DNA of 64,000 nt, from the IMG/VR virus record IMGVR_UViG_3300042464_000635, positions 1 through 64,000 of that record. One strand, given 5' to 3'. The notes beneath the pieces were generated by a model, which was not told where the DNA came from, made no database searches, and saw only the letters and a program-made list of their open reading frames with translations. Shown in pieces: positions 23,479-31,419 of this stretch; position 1 is the first letter of the stretch, and every line of letters begins with the position of its first letter. Made by a program: the position numbers and the translations under genes. This stretch comes from a virus.

Positions 23479-23919
23479 TTAGTCTCCGATTGGAATGAAT
23501 TTGGTTTGTTTGTTGGGTGACTTGTTAGTGCCAGACATCCACGGTTGTGCAACCATGTTTTTCAGGTACTTTTCGACCGTGGGAATGAACCCGAGGTCTT
23601 GAATAATGTGATCTTCGGCGATGTCTCGGGGAGAGTAAGTTATTCCAGCAGAGTTTGTGCGTGTGCGACCGAACATCTGCTCAACGACAAAACACCCGAA
23701 CGACGAGTGCAGCAATGCCCGGTGACGAATGTCGGGAAAGGCAATCTTGCTACTGTCAATAAAGTCGTCGATGTCGGCGTAGTCGTCGGGAGAGCCTCCG
23801 TACTTTCTGGCATGTATCCTCCCGTGTAGAAAAGGTTTCATATCAAATGTGGAAGTTTTAACAAAGTTTTTCGTCAGTCTTGCAAGATCGTGGCTGACTC
23901 CATGATGTCTCCCGCTCAA
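23479..23919 (-). CDS. DUF6915-like protein
   Basis: 146 aa. MSGRHHGVSHDLARLTKNF, DIRHRALLHSSFGCFVVEQ and RDIAEDHIIQDLGFIPTVE follow a phage/bacterial family (DUF6915-like) in which His residues and an EQ-F motif recur. The central EQMFGRTRTNSAGITYSPRD part is native here and is the apparent donor of the block in 19170-19631. Confidence 0.65.
   Translation of the reverse strand: MSGRHHGVSHDLARLTKNFVKTSTFDMKPFLHGRIHARKYGGSPDDYADIDDFIDSSKIAFPDIRHRALLHSSFGCFVVEQMFGRTRTNSAGITYSPRDIAEDHIIQDLGFIPTVEKYLKNMVAQPWMSGTNKSPNKQTKFIPIGD
23620..23682 (-). repeat. 63-bp block shared with 19473-19535
   Basis: Partner of the repeat at 19473-19535; about 4.1 kb apart in the same orientation. Confidence 0.85.
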
Positions 23920-23953
23920 GCCGAACTTTGTAGGTTTCTTTAGAAGTGTAGTA

Positions 23954-24661
23954 CTAAAACTCGGGATCTTTCACTTGACACGGGGGTACGTCCGTGAAGT
24001 TCGCCTCTCGTGGCAGAAGCTTGGATACTAGTCGTATGCATTCCCGTGTAATCTCATCAACCGTTTGACACCCGTCGATTGTAACCACGGGGTACCATTT
24101 CAGTCCCAGTTGTTCGTTGGGCTTTTGAAATCCCGTAAGTATGCGGTCGAAAAAAGGTCGTTCTGAACGCTCAAATCTGTCTCGGACAGACAGCCCTTCG
24201 CCTTCTCGTCGTGAGAGTCGTCTTAGAGACTCATCAACGGGGACGTCGAAAAACAGTTCTAAGTCAGGGTACAAGACTCCGCAGGCAAGTTCGTGGGCTT
24301 TCTCTACCGCTTCAGGCCCCAAACCTCGTCCCCACCCTTGATAGGCTAAGGTGCTCGCGTAAAATCGGTCGCATAACACCCAGTTACCTTTTTCCAGCTC
24401 TGGCATTATTACTGTTGCAACGTGCTGAGCCCGGTCGGCCATGAGCAGTAAAAGTTCGGCTTTCGGTGTGATCGCAGCCTTAGGGTTCTTAAGCAAGTCT
24501 CGCACACCTGGTAAACATCCTGGCTCTCGAGTTGTAACAACCTTGGTCCCTTCGGGTAGTCTCCCACTACGTGATAGCCAGTCAAACACAGCGTGGAGCT
24601 GGGTTGTTTTTCCGCAGCCGTCAAGACCTTCAAAGGTTATTAACTGTCCTGTGTAACTCAT
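23954..24661 (-). CDS. tmk: thymidylate kinase
   Basis: 235 aa from the ATG at 24661, which overlaps the stop of the small upstream gene as ATGA. ITFEGLDGCGKTTQ (8-21) is the P-loop, VVTTREPGCLPG (41-52) the TMP-binding EPG motif, and VLCDRFYASTLAYQG (93-107) the DRY-type motif. It phosphorylates dTMP to dTDP for phage DNA synthesis. The longer frame from 24736 is inside the upstream gene. Confidence 0.9.
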   Translation of the reverse strand: MSYTGQLITFEGLDGCGKTTQLHAVFDWLSRSGRLPEGTKVVTTREPGCLPGVRDLLKNPKAAITPKAELLLLMADRAQHVATVIMPELEKGNWVLCDRFYASTLAYQGWGRGLGPEAVEKAHELACGVLYPDLELFFDVPVDESLRRLSRREGEGLSVRDRFERSERPFFDRILTGFQKPNEQLGLKWYPVVTIDGCQTVDEITRECIRLVSKLLPREANFTDVPPCQVKDPEF

Positions 24662-24837
24662 AGCGAAATTGTTCGAATATAGTTTTGGTAACGGGTAAAG
24701 CGACCAACAGACGCTTTCACGTTCAAGCTCCGACAAGCTTCACAGTAGGAGAGAAACTCGTACCACGGGGTTGTGGGATCTAAAGTCTCGAGCTTGGCCT
24801 CTGCCCGTGTCTCAGAAGTACCATGGCCCTTAGTCAT
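24658..24837 (-). CDS. small hypothetical protein, 59 aa
   Basis: ATG at 24837 (MTKGHGTSETRAEAKLETL), overlapping the previous stop by 8 nt, and its TGA overlapping the tmk ATG. Both junctions are typical of this genome, which supports the call and fixes the tmk start. YEFLSYCEACRSL has two Cys. Not recognised. Confidence 0.6.
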   Translation of the reverse strand: MTKGHGTSETRAEAKLETLDPTTPWYEFLSYCEACRSLNVKASVGRFTRYQNYIRTISL

Positions 24838-25138
24838 GTCTCAGCCACGAGGGAGCCCTGAAAAAGTTTGCAAGATCGTCTGGGGACTGTGGTCCAACTA
24901 AATGAGAGGAAGGATCCGCAAAGCCGAGGTTCATCCCGTCGATAAGTTCGTCGAGTGACCCCGGCTCAGGCTCCCCCGTGATTGCTCTCCGACGCGCCCT
25001 CTGAAGGATCTCGTAGGCGTGGCGATTGTGGTCTGACCATTTCTGAATAAGGGAAATCTCCTCAAAGGAAACCTCATCGTTTCTTGAGATTCGGTCTGCA
25101 ATGGTTTGTAGTTGAAGTCGTGTGTCAGTAGATAACAT
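24830..25138 (-). CDS. hypothetical protein
   Basis: 102 aa. Helical N-terminus, AYEILQRARRRAITGEPEPG in the middle, and SPDDLANFFRAPSWLR at the end. Resembles small proteins of unknown role in marine phages. Confidence 0.65.
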   Translation of the reverse strand: MLSTDTRLQLQTIADRISRNDEVSFEEISLIQKWSDHNRHAYEILQRARRRAITGEPEPGSLDELIDGMNLGFADPSSHLVGPQSPDDLANFFRAPSWLRHD

Positions 25139-25159
25139 TTGACCGGGGGATTGTGGGAC

Positions 25160-25573
25160 TCAGAGGTCGAAGGACGCCAGGGAATGTGCTAAACAGATTT
25201 CGTCTGATGCTTGCTTGCATTGTTCGGCGTAGTCAATTAACACCTGGGCGTAGTCGGCTCTGCCGATGTCGTCCACTCGGTCAATGTCACGTTCGAAAGA
25301 CGCTTGCTTCTCCTTGAGAAGGTCATTGATGAGCAACCAAGTTTCACGAGGCAGGGAAACGGAAATAACAGGATCAATTCTCATGGTTGTTGTTTGGTGT
25401 TTTGAGTAGTTGTTTGGCACCGTGGGCGCACCACGAAGTTGCTCTACCATAAAGTTTGCAACAAGCTCCTGTCTCTCTGGCACGACATTAGGTAGGTGGA
25501 AGCTCATTTCGGCCATGGTAGCCATTATGTCTCTTCTTTTCCTAGGGGGGTGGTGCGAGTGTGTATGAGTCAT
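25160..25573 (-). CDS. hypothetical protein, possible double start
   Basis: 137 aa from the ATG at 25573, which overlaps the HAD gene stop. An internal ATG at 25384 has the leader ACAACAACC favoured by this genome. The 75-aa product from there (MRIDPVISVSLPRETW) starts like an RHH strand. One long gene, or two genes whose separating stop was lost, are both possible. Confidence 0.6.
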   Translation of the reverse strand: MTHTHSHHPPRKRRDIMATMAEMSFHLPNVVPERQELVANFMVEQLRGAPTVPNNYSKHQTTTMRIDPVISVSLPRETWLLINDLLKEKQASFERDIDRVDDIGRADYAQVLIDYAEQCKQASDEICLAHSLASFDL

Positions 25574-25971
25574 TGCATAACCTGAACGCAAGGAATCCCA
25601 AGTTCTCTCACAACTTTACAGTTGTCTTGGTTGTCGTCGTACCAAAGCGAAGGGCGTCCGAAATCTTCAATAATTGCGAGAGCTTGCTCGGTCTTAACGT
25701 AGTGGTCGGGGCGATCGTCCCCGTCCTCTCTCATGTATAAGGCGTCGAACTTAACACCCACACTTTGTAGCCAGTTTTCTGAGTCGGCTCGAAGACGATT
25801 TGGGCGAGCAGTGGATATAAGGATTGTAATACCGGATACAGCTAGAGATACTGCAAGTTGAACGAGTGGCAAATTGGCTCGAAGCGTTGCAACATTATCT
25901 TCGTAATACCACTCACTCGTAAGTGTCATATCAATGTCAAACACTACTAAGGGGTTATTTTTAGGTGTCAC
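25570..25971 (-). CDS. HAD phosphatase, Pnk 3'-phosphatase-like
   Basis: 133 aa. FDIDMTLT (11-18) is motif I with two Asp, LISTARPNRLR near 52 motif II, and LWYDDNQDN near 112 motif III. The compact form resembles the phosphatase half of T4 polynucleotide kinase, though nucleotidase roles are possible. If it heals 3' ends it would complement the kinase at 29370-29831. Confidence 0.65.
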   Translation of the reverse strand: MTPKNNPLVVFDIDMTLTSEWYYEDNVATLRANLPLVQLAVSLAVSGITILISTARPNRLRADSENWLQSVGVKFDALYMREDGDDRPDHYVKTEQALAIIEDFGRPSLWYDDNQDNCKVVRELGIPCVQVMQ

Positions 25972-26231
25972 GACACAAGGGCAATATAAATACTGTCTAG
26001 TTTTTGAAGCAATATGTTCATTTTCGCTGCCTCGCTCACAGCCAAATCAAGCTGTCCACGTGTCACATAAGTTGCAATAACCTGACTCGCTTGTGCCCTG
26101 AAGGTGGAGGAAAAGGCTTCGGCACACTGAGCTAAAACGAGCCAGTCTGAGTTGGGGAGACTCACCGAACGGTGAATTTCTTCACCTTTACACTGTGTGA
26201 AGACCTGTGTAATCGCGGAAGTATGGCTCAT
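25968..26231 (-). CDS. RHH-like small protein
   Basis: 87 aa. IHRSVSLPNSDWLVLAQCAE followed by FRAQASQVIATYVTRG is strand-helix-helix like. Overlaps the HAD gene start by 4 nt. Possible DNA-binding regulator. Confidence 0.5.
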   Translation of the reverse strand: MSHTSAITQVFTQCKGEEIHRSVSLPNSDWLVLAQCAEAFSSTFRAQASQVIATYVTRGQLDLAVSEAAKMNILLQKLDSIYIALVS

Positions 26232-26234
26232 AGG

Positions 26235-26354
26235 TTATGATTGGGGTTTTTTGGCCATTTCAAGCTGAGCCTTGTAGAGTGCCACCCTCTTCTGGGTACC
26301 CTTCTTAACAAGGTTCAGATGGTTGAGTGTTCGAGTGGGGTTTGTTGGTTTCAT
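26235..26354 (-). CDS. 39-aa basic protein
   Basis: ATG at 26354 overlapping the upstream stop as ATGA; product rich in Lys, Thr and Asn, with a short C-terminal helix. Not recognised. Confidence 0.55.
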   Translation of the reverse strand: MKPTNPTRTLNHLNLVKKGTQKRVALYKAQLEMAKKPQS

Positions 26355-26590
26355 TGGGTATGGTGTCGCCTCTTGTGAAGTTGGTTTAGGAAGAGAAAGC
26401 CCCCTATCTTAGTGAAAACCTCGATTGGTTGCCACCTTAGGTACGAAGAGGTAAGATACCACTTTCCTTCGGCATTTTTGTAAACTTTCCCCACGAGTAC
26501 ATCCGTAGTGGGGCACTTGTAGGTTACGAACGAGGGGAAGTTAAACCCAACTCGAAGGGGTGACTTGTACGGGGCAGGTTTATCGTACAC
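26351..26590 (-). CDS. hypothetical protein
   Basis: 79 aa, beta-rich and aromatic, basic His-rich C-terminus (HKRRHHTQ). Not recognised. Overlaps neighbours at both ends. Confidence 0.6.
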   Translation of the reverse strand: MYDKPAPYKSPLRVGFNFPSFVTYKCPTTDVLVGKVYKNAEGKWYLTSSYLRWQPIEVFTKIGGFLFLNQLHKRRHHTQ

Positions 26591-26909
26591 GGTTGACCTC
26601 CTCCCAGTAGTCCGATCGTGGTTTGCTGGTTTTCGTCACATCTCTGACTCGGACCGTAGCTCTTCGCTTTCTAAGCATTTCAGCCAGGGTGGCCCTAAGT
26701 TTAGGGTCCGTGGTGGTATTATAGGCTTGTTCGAGTCGCTCGTAAACTGCGGCCCGGTTCGGGATCTGCAGGTTTTCCTTGTTCAGTACCTCAGAGCTGA
26801 GGTCCAGGGTTCCTAGTTTACCTTGGATTTTGTTCCTTCCGAAGTTCCCCGAGACTCTGCCGTTCGTTCGCAGTTTCGGCTTAATTTTGCTTAAGTTGCT
26901 GTTTTCCAT
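26580..26909 (-). CDS. basic hypothetical protein
   Basis: 109 aa, strongly basic, with a central helix (AAVYERLEQAYNTTTDPKLR). Starts with MEN, like several leaderless genes, but has no adjacent -10. Possibly nucleic-acid binding. Confidence 0.6.
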   Translation of the reverse strand: MENSNLSKIKPKLRTNGRVSGNFGRNKIQGKLGTLDLSSEVLNKENLQIPNRAAVYERLEQAYNTTTDPKLRATLAEMLRKRRATVRVRDVTKTSKPRSDYWEEVNRVR

Positions 26910-26921
26910 GTCCTACACATG

Positions 26922-27346
26922 CTACACAGAAAGGTTGCGAGAAGCTTCGCAGGAGTACTGGAAAGCCAAGTCCATGAGGTAGTCCTCTACTTGCCTGAGC
27001 TTTTCAAGAGCCGCTTCCCGTTCCTCGCAGAATAACTCCCATGCTTCCTCATCCCTAGTACCGCGAGAGGGGCAGTTCACTTGGGCAAGTTTCTTTCGGG
27101 CATCGTGAACAGACGCCCAAACCCCGTTGTACTCAGACGCAAGGGCAGAAGCATTAGTTTCACTCTTCTCAGTGGCAGGGGTGCAGGTCATTGCTTTGCT
27201 TGCGGGTGGGACTGAGGAGTCAACTTTTGAAGGAGGCAGGCGCGGCGAGCTCTCGCTTGGCGAAGAGCTTGGGGCTTGGTCCTGCCCTTTCGTTTCCGAC
27301 CCTTTTGGCGGGGTCCAAGTTTGGAGCGGACTGAGTCGTTTTCCAT
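26922..27346 (-). CDS. Pro/Ser-rich protein, start frame uncertain
   Basis: The C-terminal half (ALASEYNGVWASVHDARKK, then a Glu-rich helix) is a plausible fold after a disordered Pro/Ser segment. The open frame reaches an ATG at 27350, which lies before the expected transcription start. The ATGGAAAAC at 27346, exactly 6 nt from the -10 like other leaderless genes, is in another frame and joins only if one C is restored near 27330. The 425-nt length is one short of a multiple of three. A separate small ORF 27188-27346 plus a gene from 27191 is the alternative. Confidence 0.55.
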
Positions 27347-27352
27347 ACATTT

Positions 27353-27381
27353 ACTATACCGTTTCTGCGAGGCAGAAACAA
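27353..27381 (-). promoter_or_regulatory. promoter module, TTGTTT-17-TATAGT
   Basis: -35 TTGTTT (27376-27381), -10 TATAGT (27353-27358), perfect dyad TTTCTGC-ctc-GCAGAAA. ATGGAAAAC follows after 6 nt. Confidence 0.8.
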
Positions 27382-27435
27382 AGGGTGGAAACCGCCCCAT
27401 GAAGGGGGGTCTAACCGCCCACTCACCCGCAAGGA

Positions 27436-27681
27436 CTAGTTAGGGACTGGACTGTGTATTAGCCCAAAGACGTTCAGGGTTATTCCAACTACGATGACAG
27501 CTACCACATCCCACTGCTTTTTCTTTACAAAGAAGGGAAGGCTCAGAATGCTTCCTGTAATCAGAATTAATAGGCCCACCTTGCGGTCCAAGAAAAGCAA
27601 AACAAATTGTCCAACTACCAACGCAATATTTCCAAGGATGCGGATGTAAGTGAGTCTGGGGCGGACACGTGGGTATTTCAT
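27436..27681 (-). CDS. small membrane protein
   Basis: 81 aa from the ATG at 27681, with three predicted membrane helices (about residues 13-33, 36-53 and 58-77). A small inner-membrane protein type common in cyanophages, role unknown. Confidence 0.7.
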   Translation of the reverse strand: MKYPRVRPRLTYIRILGNIALVVGQFVLLFLDRKVGLLILITGSILSLPFFVKKKQWDVVAVIVVGITLNVFGLIHSPVPN

Positions 27682-27712
27682 GGTCCGAAGGTGTGATCGG
27701 TAGTTATTCGTC

Positions 27713-28597
27713 CTACGAAACAACCTTGAGTGTTTTCAGAATCTTGCTCAACCGTGCTGGCTTCAAGTACGACTTGAACTCTAAACCCTCAAAGAGTGCT
27801 TCTACACTCTGTTCAGACGGCGGTGAAGATGCGTACCACGACATGTCGGGGACGTCGTTCTCAAGAGTGACCAAGCGAAGGTTACTAAAGAATGTGGACG
27901 CAGCGGGAATAACCTTAGGGTGAAATGCTATACGATCAGCAAGGGACAACTCTGAGTTTGTACCGCTGGTGTGGCACTCTTGGATTATCTTCACAGCGGT
28001 CTTAGGGCCAACGCCGGAGACACCTGATATGTTATCTGAGGAGTCCCCAGACAAAGCCTTGAAGAACTTGACGTCTGAGGGGGGAACACCGAAGTGCCCT
28101 TTAACACCCTCAATGTCAACCAGCTCCATCTTCTTAGCTGAGTTGAAAAGCAGCACCTTTACCCTGTCGTTGACAAGCTGAAGCAAGTCCTTGTCGCAAG
28201 TCAAAATGTGAACTTCACTATACCCGGGAGAGTTACGAGAAATATGGGCTACAACATCGTCCGCCTCAAAACCCTGGGCACCCACTGGCGAAAAGCCAAG
28301 AGCTGGAAGGACGTCTTCAACCAGGAGGGAAAGGTCGGAGTAGTGCTCAACGCTGGCTTTTTCTCGGTTCGCCTTATAAGTACCAGATTCTTTCTTGCGA
28401 AAGTTCCCACCCTTATCGGTACAAGGAACTACGCAATCGTACTCGTACTGAGCCATTACGGCGAATAAGGCGTTGCAAAACCCATAAGTCCCAGTTACCG
28501 GTGCTCCATAGCTCGTAACCATTTCACCCATAGCTCGACAGAGAGCTGAGCGAGAGCGAAAGAATAGCGCGGATGTGTCTACGAGAAGCAGTTTCAT
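27713..28597 (-). CDS. 5'-3' exonuclease / flap endonuclease
   Basis: 294 aa. LLLVDTSALFFRS at the N-terminus, FEADDVVAHIS (about 112-122), ILTCDKDLLQLV (about 136-147) and SGDSSDNISGVSGVGPKTAV (about 182-201, the helix-hairpin-helix) are the FEN/PolI-5'-nuclease landmarks with the metal-binding Asp set. It removes RNA primers or flaps during replication. Start context CTAAACA(ATG). Same family as T5 D15 and T4 RNase H. Confidence 0.85.
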   Translation of the reverse strand: MKLLLVDTSALFFRSRSALCRAMGEMVTSYGAPVTGTYGFCNALFAVMAQYEYDCVVPCTDKGGNFRKKESGTYKANREKASVEHYSDLSLLVEDVLPALGFSPVGAQGFEADDVVAHISRNSPGYSEVHILTCDKDLLQLVNDRVKVLLFNSAKKMELVDIEGVKGHFGVPPSDVKFFKALSGDSSDNISGVSGVGPKTAVKIIQECHTSGTNSELSLADRIAFHPKVIPAASTFFSNLRLVTLENDVPDMSWYASSPPSEQSVEALFEGLEFKSYLKPARLSKILKTLKVVS

Positions 28598-28657
28598 TGT
28601 TTAGGTTCTGGTGTGGTTTTAGTGTCGGAACTTGGCTCTATACTAGTCCTTGTAAGG

Positions 28658-29365
28658 TTACCGTGAGAACTGGTGAAAAGTATTTTGAGTGACGTTGTAA
28701 GCGGTTAGGCGACCCTTCGTCTTAATAAACGCACCCGTATCTATATTTACGCGTTGTCCCTTCACAACGGGACGGTGGTCCTGAGGTGGTTCCTCGAAGT
28801 TGGTTGGTGTGTGACCATGAACGACTTTCTTCAGCCGTGGGTTCCACCCTTCGAACTCCGGCCCGTATTTTAGAAAAGGTTGTCGAATCCACAGGAGTGC
28901 CTCGCCTCTTCCATCGACAATGAGCTTTGCAGGGTCGTGACCAGGGTACACCCCTGCGTGAATGAAAAGGGTATCTCCAATTGTCATATACAAGGGTAGA
29001 TTTCGAATCCACTCCTTATGTTCCCTCTCCATGTCACCCACTTGGTCATAGTTTCCCCCGTTTCGAATCCACAGAACGTAACTACTTGGGTCGTCAAGGG
29101 CGTCAAGAAACATCCTCTCGTGGTTCCCCATCAGGGCATAAAAGGCTTGAAGCCCCCAACTTTCCGGATCGTCGAGGAGCTTTTTCGTATACTCCAAAAC
29201 TTTCAGGTCGCCCCTACCACGATCAATCATGTCACCTAAAAGTATGACGGTGGCTTGAGACCCTTTCACCCAATTTAGAAATTGTTCGAAAAGAGTCCAG
29301 GTCGCGTGAATGTCCCCCAGAGCAACTACGTCCCCCGGCTGTATTTTGTTGTCGTAAGTTATCAT
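28658..29365 (-). CDS. PPP-family metallophosphatase, Pnkp-like neighbour
   Basis: 235 aa from the ATG at 29365. GDIH (17-20), GDMIDRG (44-50), GNHE (80-83) and later HGHTP match lambda-phosphatase/PP1-type enzymes. It lies 4 nt after the polynucleotide kinase gene. In bacterial Pnkp proteins a P-loop kinase is followed by just such a binuclear phosphatase that removes 2',3'-cyclic and 3' phosphates, so the two genes look like a split Pnkp end-healing unit. Protein-phosphatase activity is the alternative. Confidence 0.75.
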   Translation of the reverse strand: MITYDNKIQPGDVVALGDIHATWTLFEQFLNWVKGSQATVILLGDMIDRGRGDLKVLEYTKKLLDDPESWGLQAFYALMGNHERMFLDALDDPSSYVLWIRNGGNYDQVGDMEREHKEWIRNLPLYMTIGDTLFIHAGVYPGHDPAKLIVDGRGEALLWIRQPFLKYGPEFEGWNPRLKKVVHGHTPTNFEEPPQDHRPVVKGQRVNIDTGAFIKTKGRLTAYNVTQNTFHQFSR

Positions 29366-29369
29366 CTTG

Positions 29370-29831
29370 TCAGTATATGAAGTCAATACGGTGGAAGGGT
29401 TCGTTGATATTCTTGAGGGAAGCTTGTAAGGAGGCGTGCATGCGCTCAATCACTTCTTCCGGAACCCTACGCTCGCGAGAAGCATTCTGGCGCAGGCAAA
29501 CGGTGAGGGGCTTGTCAAGGACAACAGCGGTGATTTTGCAGTAACCGTACGAGTTTAGCATAGCAACTGCTTCCTTGCGGTAAGCTGCCTTGTAGTGGGT
29601 ACCATCCATAACTATAGTCCGACCTACACTCTCCTCCAGAATCTCAAGCATGCGGTCGTGGATTTCTACGTAATTTCCTTGAATGTCCGCGTTCCCGTAG
29701 AGCTCAGCGCGGATTTCATCGCCGGAAATTACAACGGCATCTGGGTGTAAAGCCAGTAGTTTGGATACATGGGTTGACTTACCGGAGCCGGGGGCACCGA
29801 CCATCACGTATGCTTCGAGGTTGTTTTCCAT
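29370..29831 (-). CDS. polynucleotide 5'-kinase-like P-loop kinase, leaderless
   Basis: 153 aa. P-loop GAPGSGKST (12-20), ISGDEIRAELYG with Asp38 as candidate general base, TIVMDGTHYK near 72-81 and a basic RNASRERR lid match the Pnk kinase domain (AAA_33). It would phosphorylate 5'-OH RNA ends before ligation. The ATGGAAAAC start is 6 nt after a -10 TATAAT, predicting a leaderless message. Confidence 0.75.
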   Translation of the reverse strand: MENNLEAYVMVGAPGSGKSTHVSKLLALHPDAVVISGDEIRAELYGNADIQGNYVEIHDRMLEILEESVGRTIVMDGTHYKAAYRKEAVAMLNSYGYCKITAVVLDKPLTVCLRQNASRERRVPEEVIERMHASLQASLKNINEPFHRIDFIY

Positions 29832-29837
29832 ATTTAT

Positions 29838-29865
29838 ATTATACCGTTATTCCTCGTCAGGGCAA
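29838..29865 (-). promoter_or_regulatory. promoter module with TATAAT
   Basis: -10 TATAAT (29838-29843); TTGCCC at 16 nt or CTTGCC at 17 nt as -35. GGCGGTTTCCCGCC hairpin upstream. Six nt to the ATG of the kinase gene. Confidence 0.75.
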
Positions 29866-29906
29866 GGCGGGAAACCGCCCAAGGACAAGCGGTTTACCGG
29901 CCAACT

Positions 29907-30128
29907 TTAGCTTTTGGTCTCAGACCGGAAAAAGTTATACTCTTCAACCCACTCATGAAGAGGGTCCTCATTCACAACGTCCCCACTGTTGTTCACATAG
30001 TCTTGAACCACCCAGGCAATCTCTCTAAACTCCAGGTCGTTCCAGGGCCATGACGCACCCACTTTGACGCCAGGGCAGCCCTTAAGCAGACGCCTTAACT
30101 TTTCTTTGAGCTTTTCGGAACTTTTCAT
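29907..30128 (-). CDS. hypothetical protein
   Basis: 73 aa, helical basic N-terminus, acidic C-terminus with WPWNDLEFREIAWVVQDYV. Start context GAAACA(ATG). Overlaps the NMNAT-like gene by 47 nt. Confidence 0.6.
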   Translation of the reverse strand: MKSSEKLKEKLRRLLKGCPGVKVGASWPWNDLEFREIAWVVQDYVNNSGDVVNEDPLHEWVEEYNFFRSETKS

Positions 30129-30585
30129 TGTTTCTCAAGAGTGTTGCAAGTTTTAAAGCGTACCTATTCCCCTGAAAAGGTGCAGGGTTTTTGCCTTGGT
30201 CTAAAACCTTTCTCAGCGCCGTGCTCGAACCACTTCGTTCGTTCTCATGAAAAGAGACTCCGAAGGTGTGCGAAAGCTGCAATCCGAGTGAAGCTTGGTC
30301 GGACCCCAGAACGAGAACCACTTCGCTTGGCTTCCTGCTTTTTAGAACATCTGACAACCCCGCATAGGGATCGATGGCCTTTAGAAATGATACCCTACTC
30401 AGGTCAATGCTCGCTTGGCGGCACAGCGTCCGCAGAAGTAAAACTCGAAGGTCCCAGTCGTTGTTCTGTCTCCCTAAGGACACATAAACTTTAGCGGTCG
30501 AACCAAGGGTGAGCAACTTTTTAACTAGCTCAACATGGCCGGGGTGGCCTATGTTAAACCTCCCGAACGTTACAGCGGTTTTCAC
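30082..30585 (-). CDS. NMNAT-like nucleotidyltransferase
   Basis: 167 aa. TFGRFNIGHPGHVELV (6-21) is the GxFxxxHxGH dinucleotide-binding motif of cytidylyltransferase-fold enzymes, VVLVLGSDQASLG follows, and GSSTALR near 129 replaces the ISSTxxR motif. Small phage members are usually called NMN adenylyltransferases (NAD synthesis). With the macro-domain protein it suggests control of NAD or ADP-ribose; other substrates are possible. Confidence 0.65.
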   Translation of the reverse strand: MKTAVTFGRFNIGHPGHVELVKKLLTLGSTAKVYVSLGRQNNDWDLRVLLLRTLCRQASIDLSRVSFLKAIDPYAGLSDVLKSRKPSEVVLVLGSDQASLGLQLSHTFGVSFHENERSGSSTALRKVLDQGKNPAPFQGNRYALKLATLLRNNEKFRKAQRKVKASA

Positions 30586-30594
30586 AGATGTTTT

Positions 30595-31191
30595 CTAAGT
30601 GTCAGGTGTTTTAGGGTCCGGTTGTCCCGTCAGGTCGAGCAAAGGGGCGTCAGGGTCGTAGTGCACGTATCCCTTTCGAGAACCTTGCCACATTCGGCTA
30701 GGGTCCATGCTATGTTTGTCCGCCACCCCCTTTCCAGCTAACGCGGCAAGGGCTTTGATAAAGACATGGGTCGTTTCGTAGGAAACATTTAGATTCACAT
30801 CAACTTTCCACAGGAGTCGATATGAGCTCTTTCCAGGGTGTTGACCGTCAGAAAACGTTCGGTAAGCGAGCCAAGGCTTGTAGCCTAGCTCAGTGTAAAG
30901 CTTGACCATTTTCTCGGGATGAACTTCGCACTTGTCAAAGTCCACTCCAATGAGAGTTTGCGTATGCCAGCACAAACGCTGATACTGAAGTTCCATGAGG
31001 TCGAGTCCTTTGAACAGGCAACCGTAAAAGGTGCAACCTTTCTCGGTAACTAGCTCAAGGAAGACCCCGTCACTGAGCGACTCCCAGGGCCTTTGAATCA
31101 TGTAGTCCCGAAGCTTTCCGTACTCCTGAAGTGTTTCAGGTTTTTGTAGGCGCCCTCGGGGGTCAATTTGGCAGAGAATACTTTTCGGCAC
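30595..31191 (-). CDS. primase-like protein (archaeo-eukaryotic type)
   Basis: 198 aa. GVDFDKC near 82 gives the DxD-like metal site, SSYRLLWKVDV near 122 and MDPSRMWQGSRKG near 160 resemble the His/Arg and basic landmarks of AEP-fold primases of phages and plasmids. It lacks a helicase or PriCT domain, so it may be a stand-alone primase subunit. Sits beside nucleotide-metabolism genes. Confidence 0.45.
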   Translation of the reverse strand: MPKSILCQIDPRGRLQKPETLQEYGKLRDYMIQRPWESLSDGVFLELVTEKGCTFYGCLFKGLDLMELQYQRLCWHTQTLIGVDFDKCEVHPEKMVKLYTELGYKPWLAYRTFSDGQHPGKSSYRLLWKVDVNLNVSYETTHVFIKALAALAGKGVADKHSMDPSRMWQGSRKGYVHYDPDAPLLDLTGQPDPKTPDT

Positions 31192-31209
31192 CTTTCACTT
31201 GTCGGTTGG

Positions 31210-31419
31210 TTAGTTGAAGATGAATCTTTCGTTAAACTCAGCTTTTATGTCCTGAAACTTTGCCCTAACCTTCCTTTCTAAATCAACTTCAGGCACACCG
31301 TAGATAATCGCAGGCCAAAATAAGTCCCCAATTCTGCCGTCTCCGCCACCATCCCAGTTGTTAAAGGAATGTTGTGCAACTTGTTCGACGAAGGAATTAA
31401 GCGGGAGAAGCTTTGGCAT
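31210..31419 (-). CDS. hypothetical protein
   Basis: 69 aa from the ATG at 31419, overlapping the oxygenase end by 23 nt. NNWDGGGDGRIGDLFWPAII in the middle. Not recognised. Confidence 0.55.
   Translation of the reverse strand: MPKLLPLNSFVEQVAQHSFNNWDGGGDGRIGDLFWPAIIYGVPEVDLERKVRAKFQDIKAEFNERFIFN

Noticed and set aside
27188-27350. The ATG at 27350 (MYGK) as the start of 26922-27346
   Set aside because: It lies 2 nt after the -10, ahead of the expected transcription start. The ATG at 27346 has the 6-nt spacing of six other genes, so I prefer it with a one-base correction, though not with certainty.
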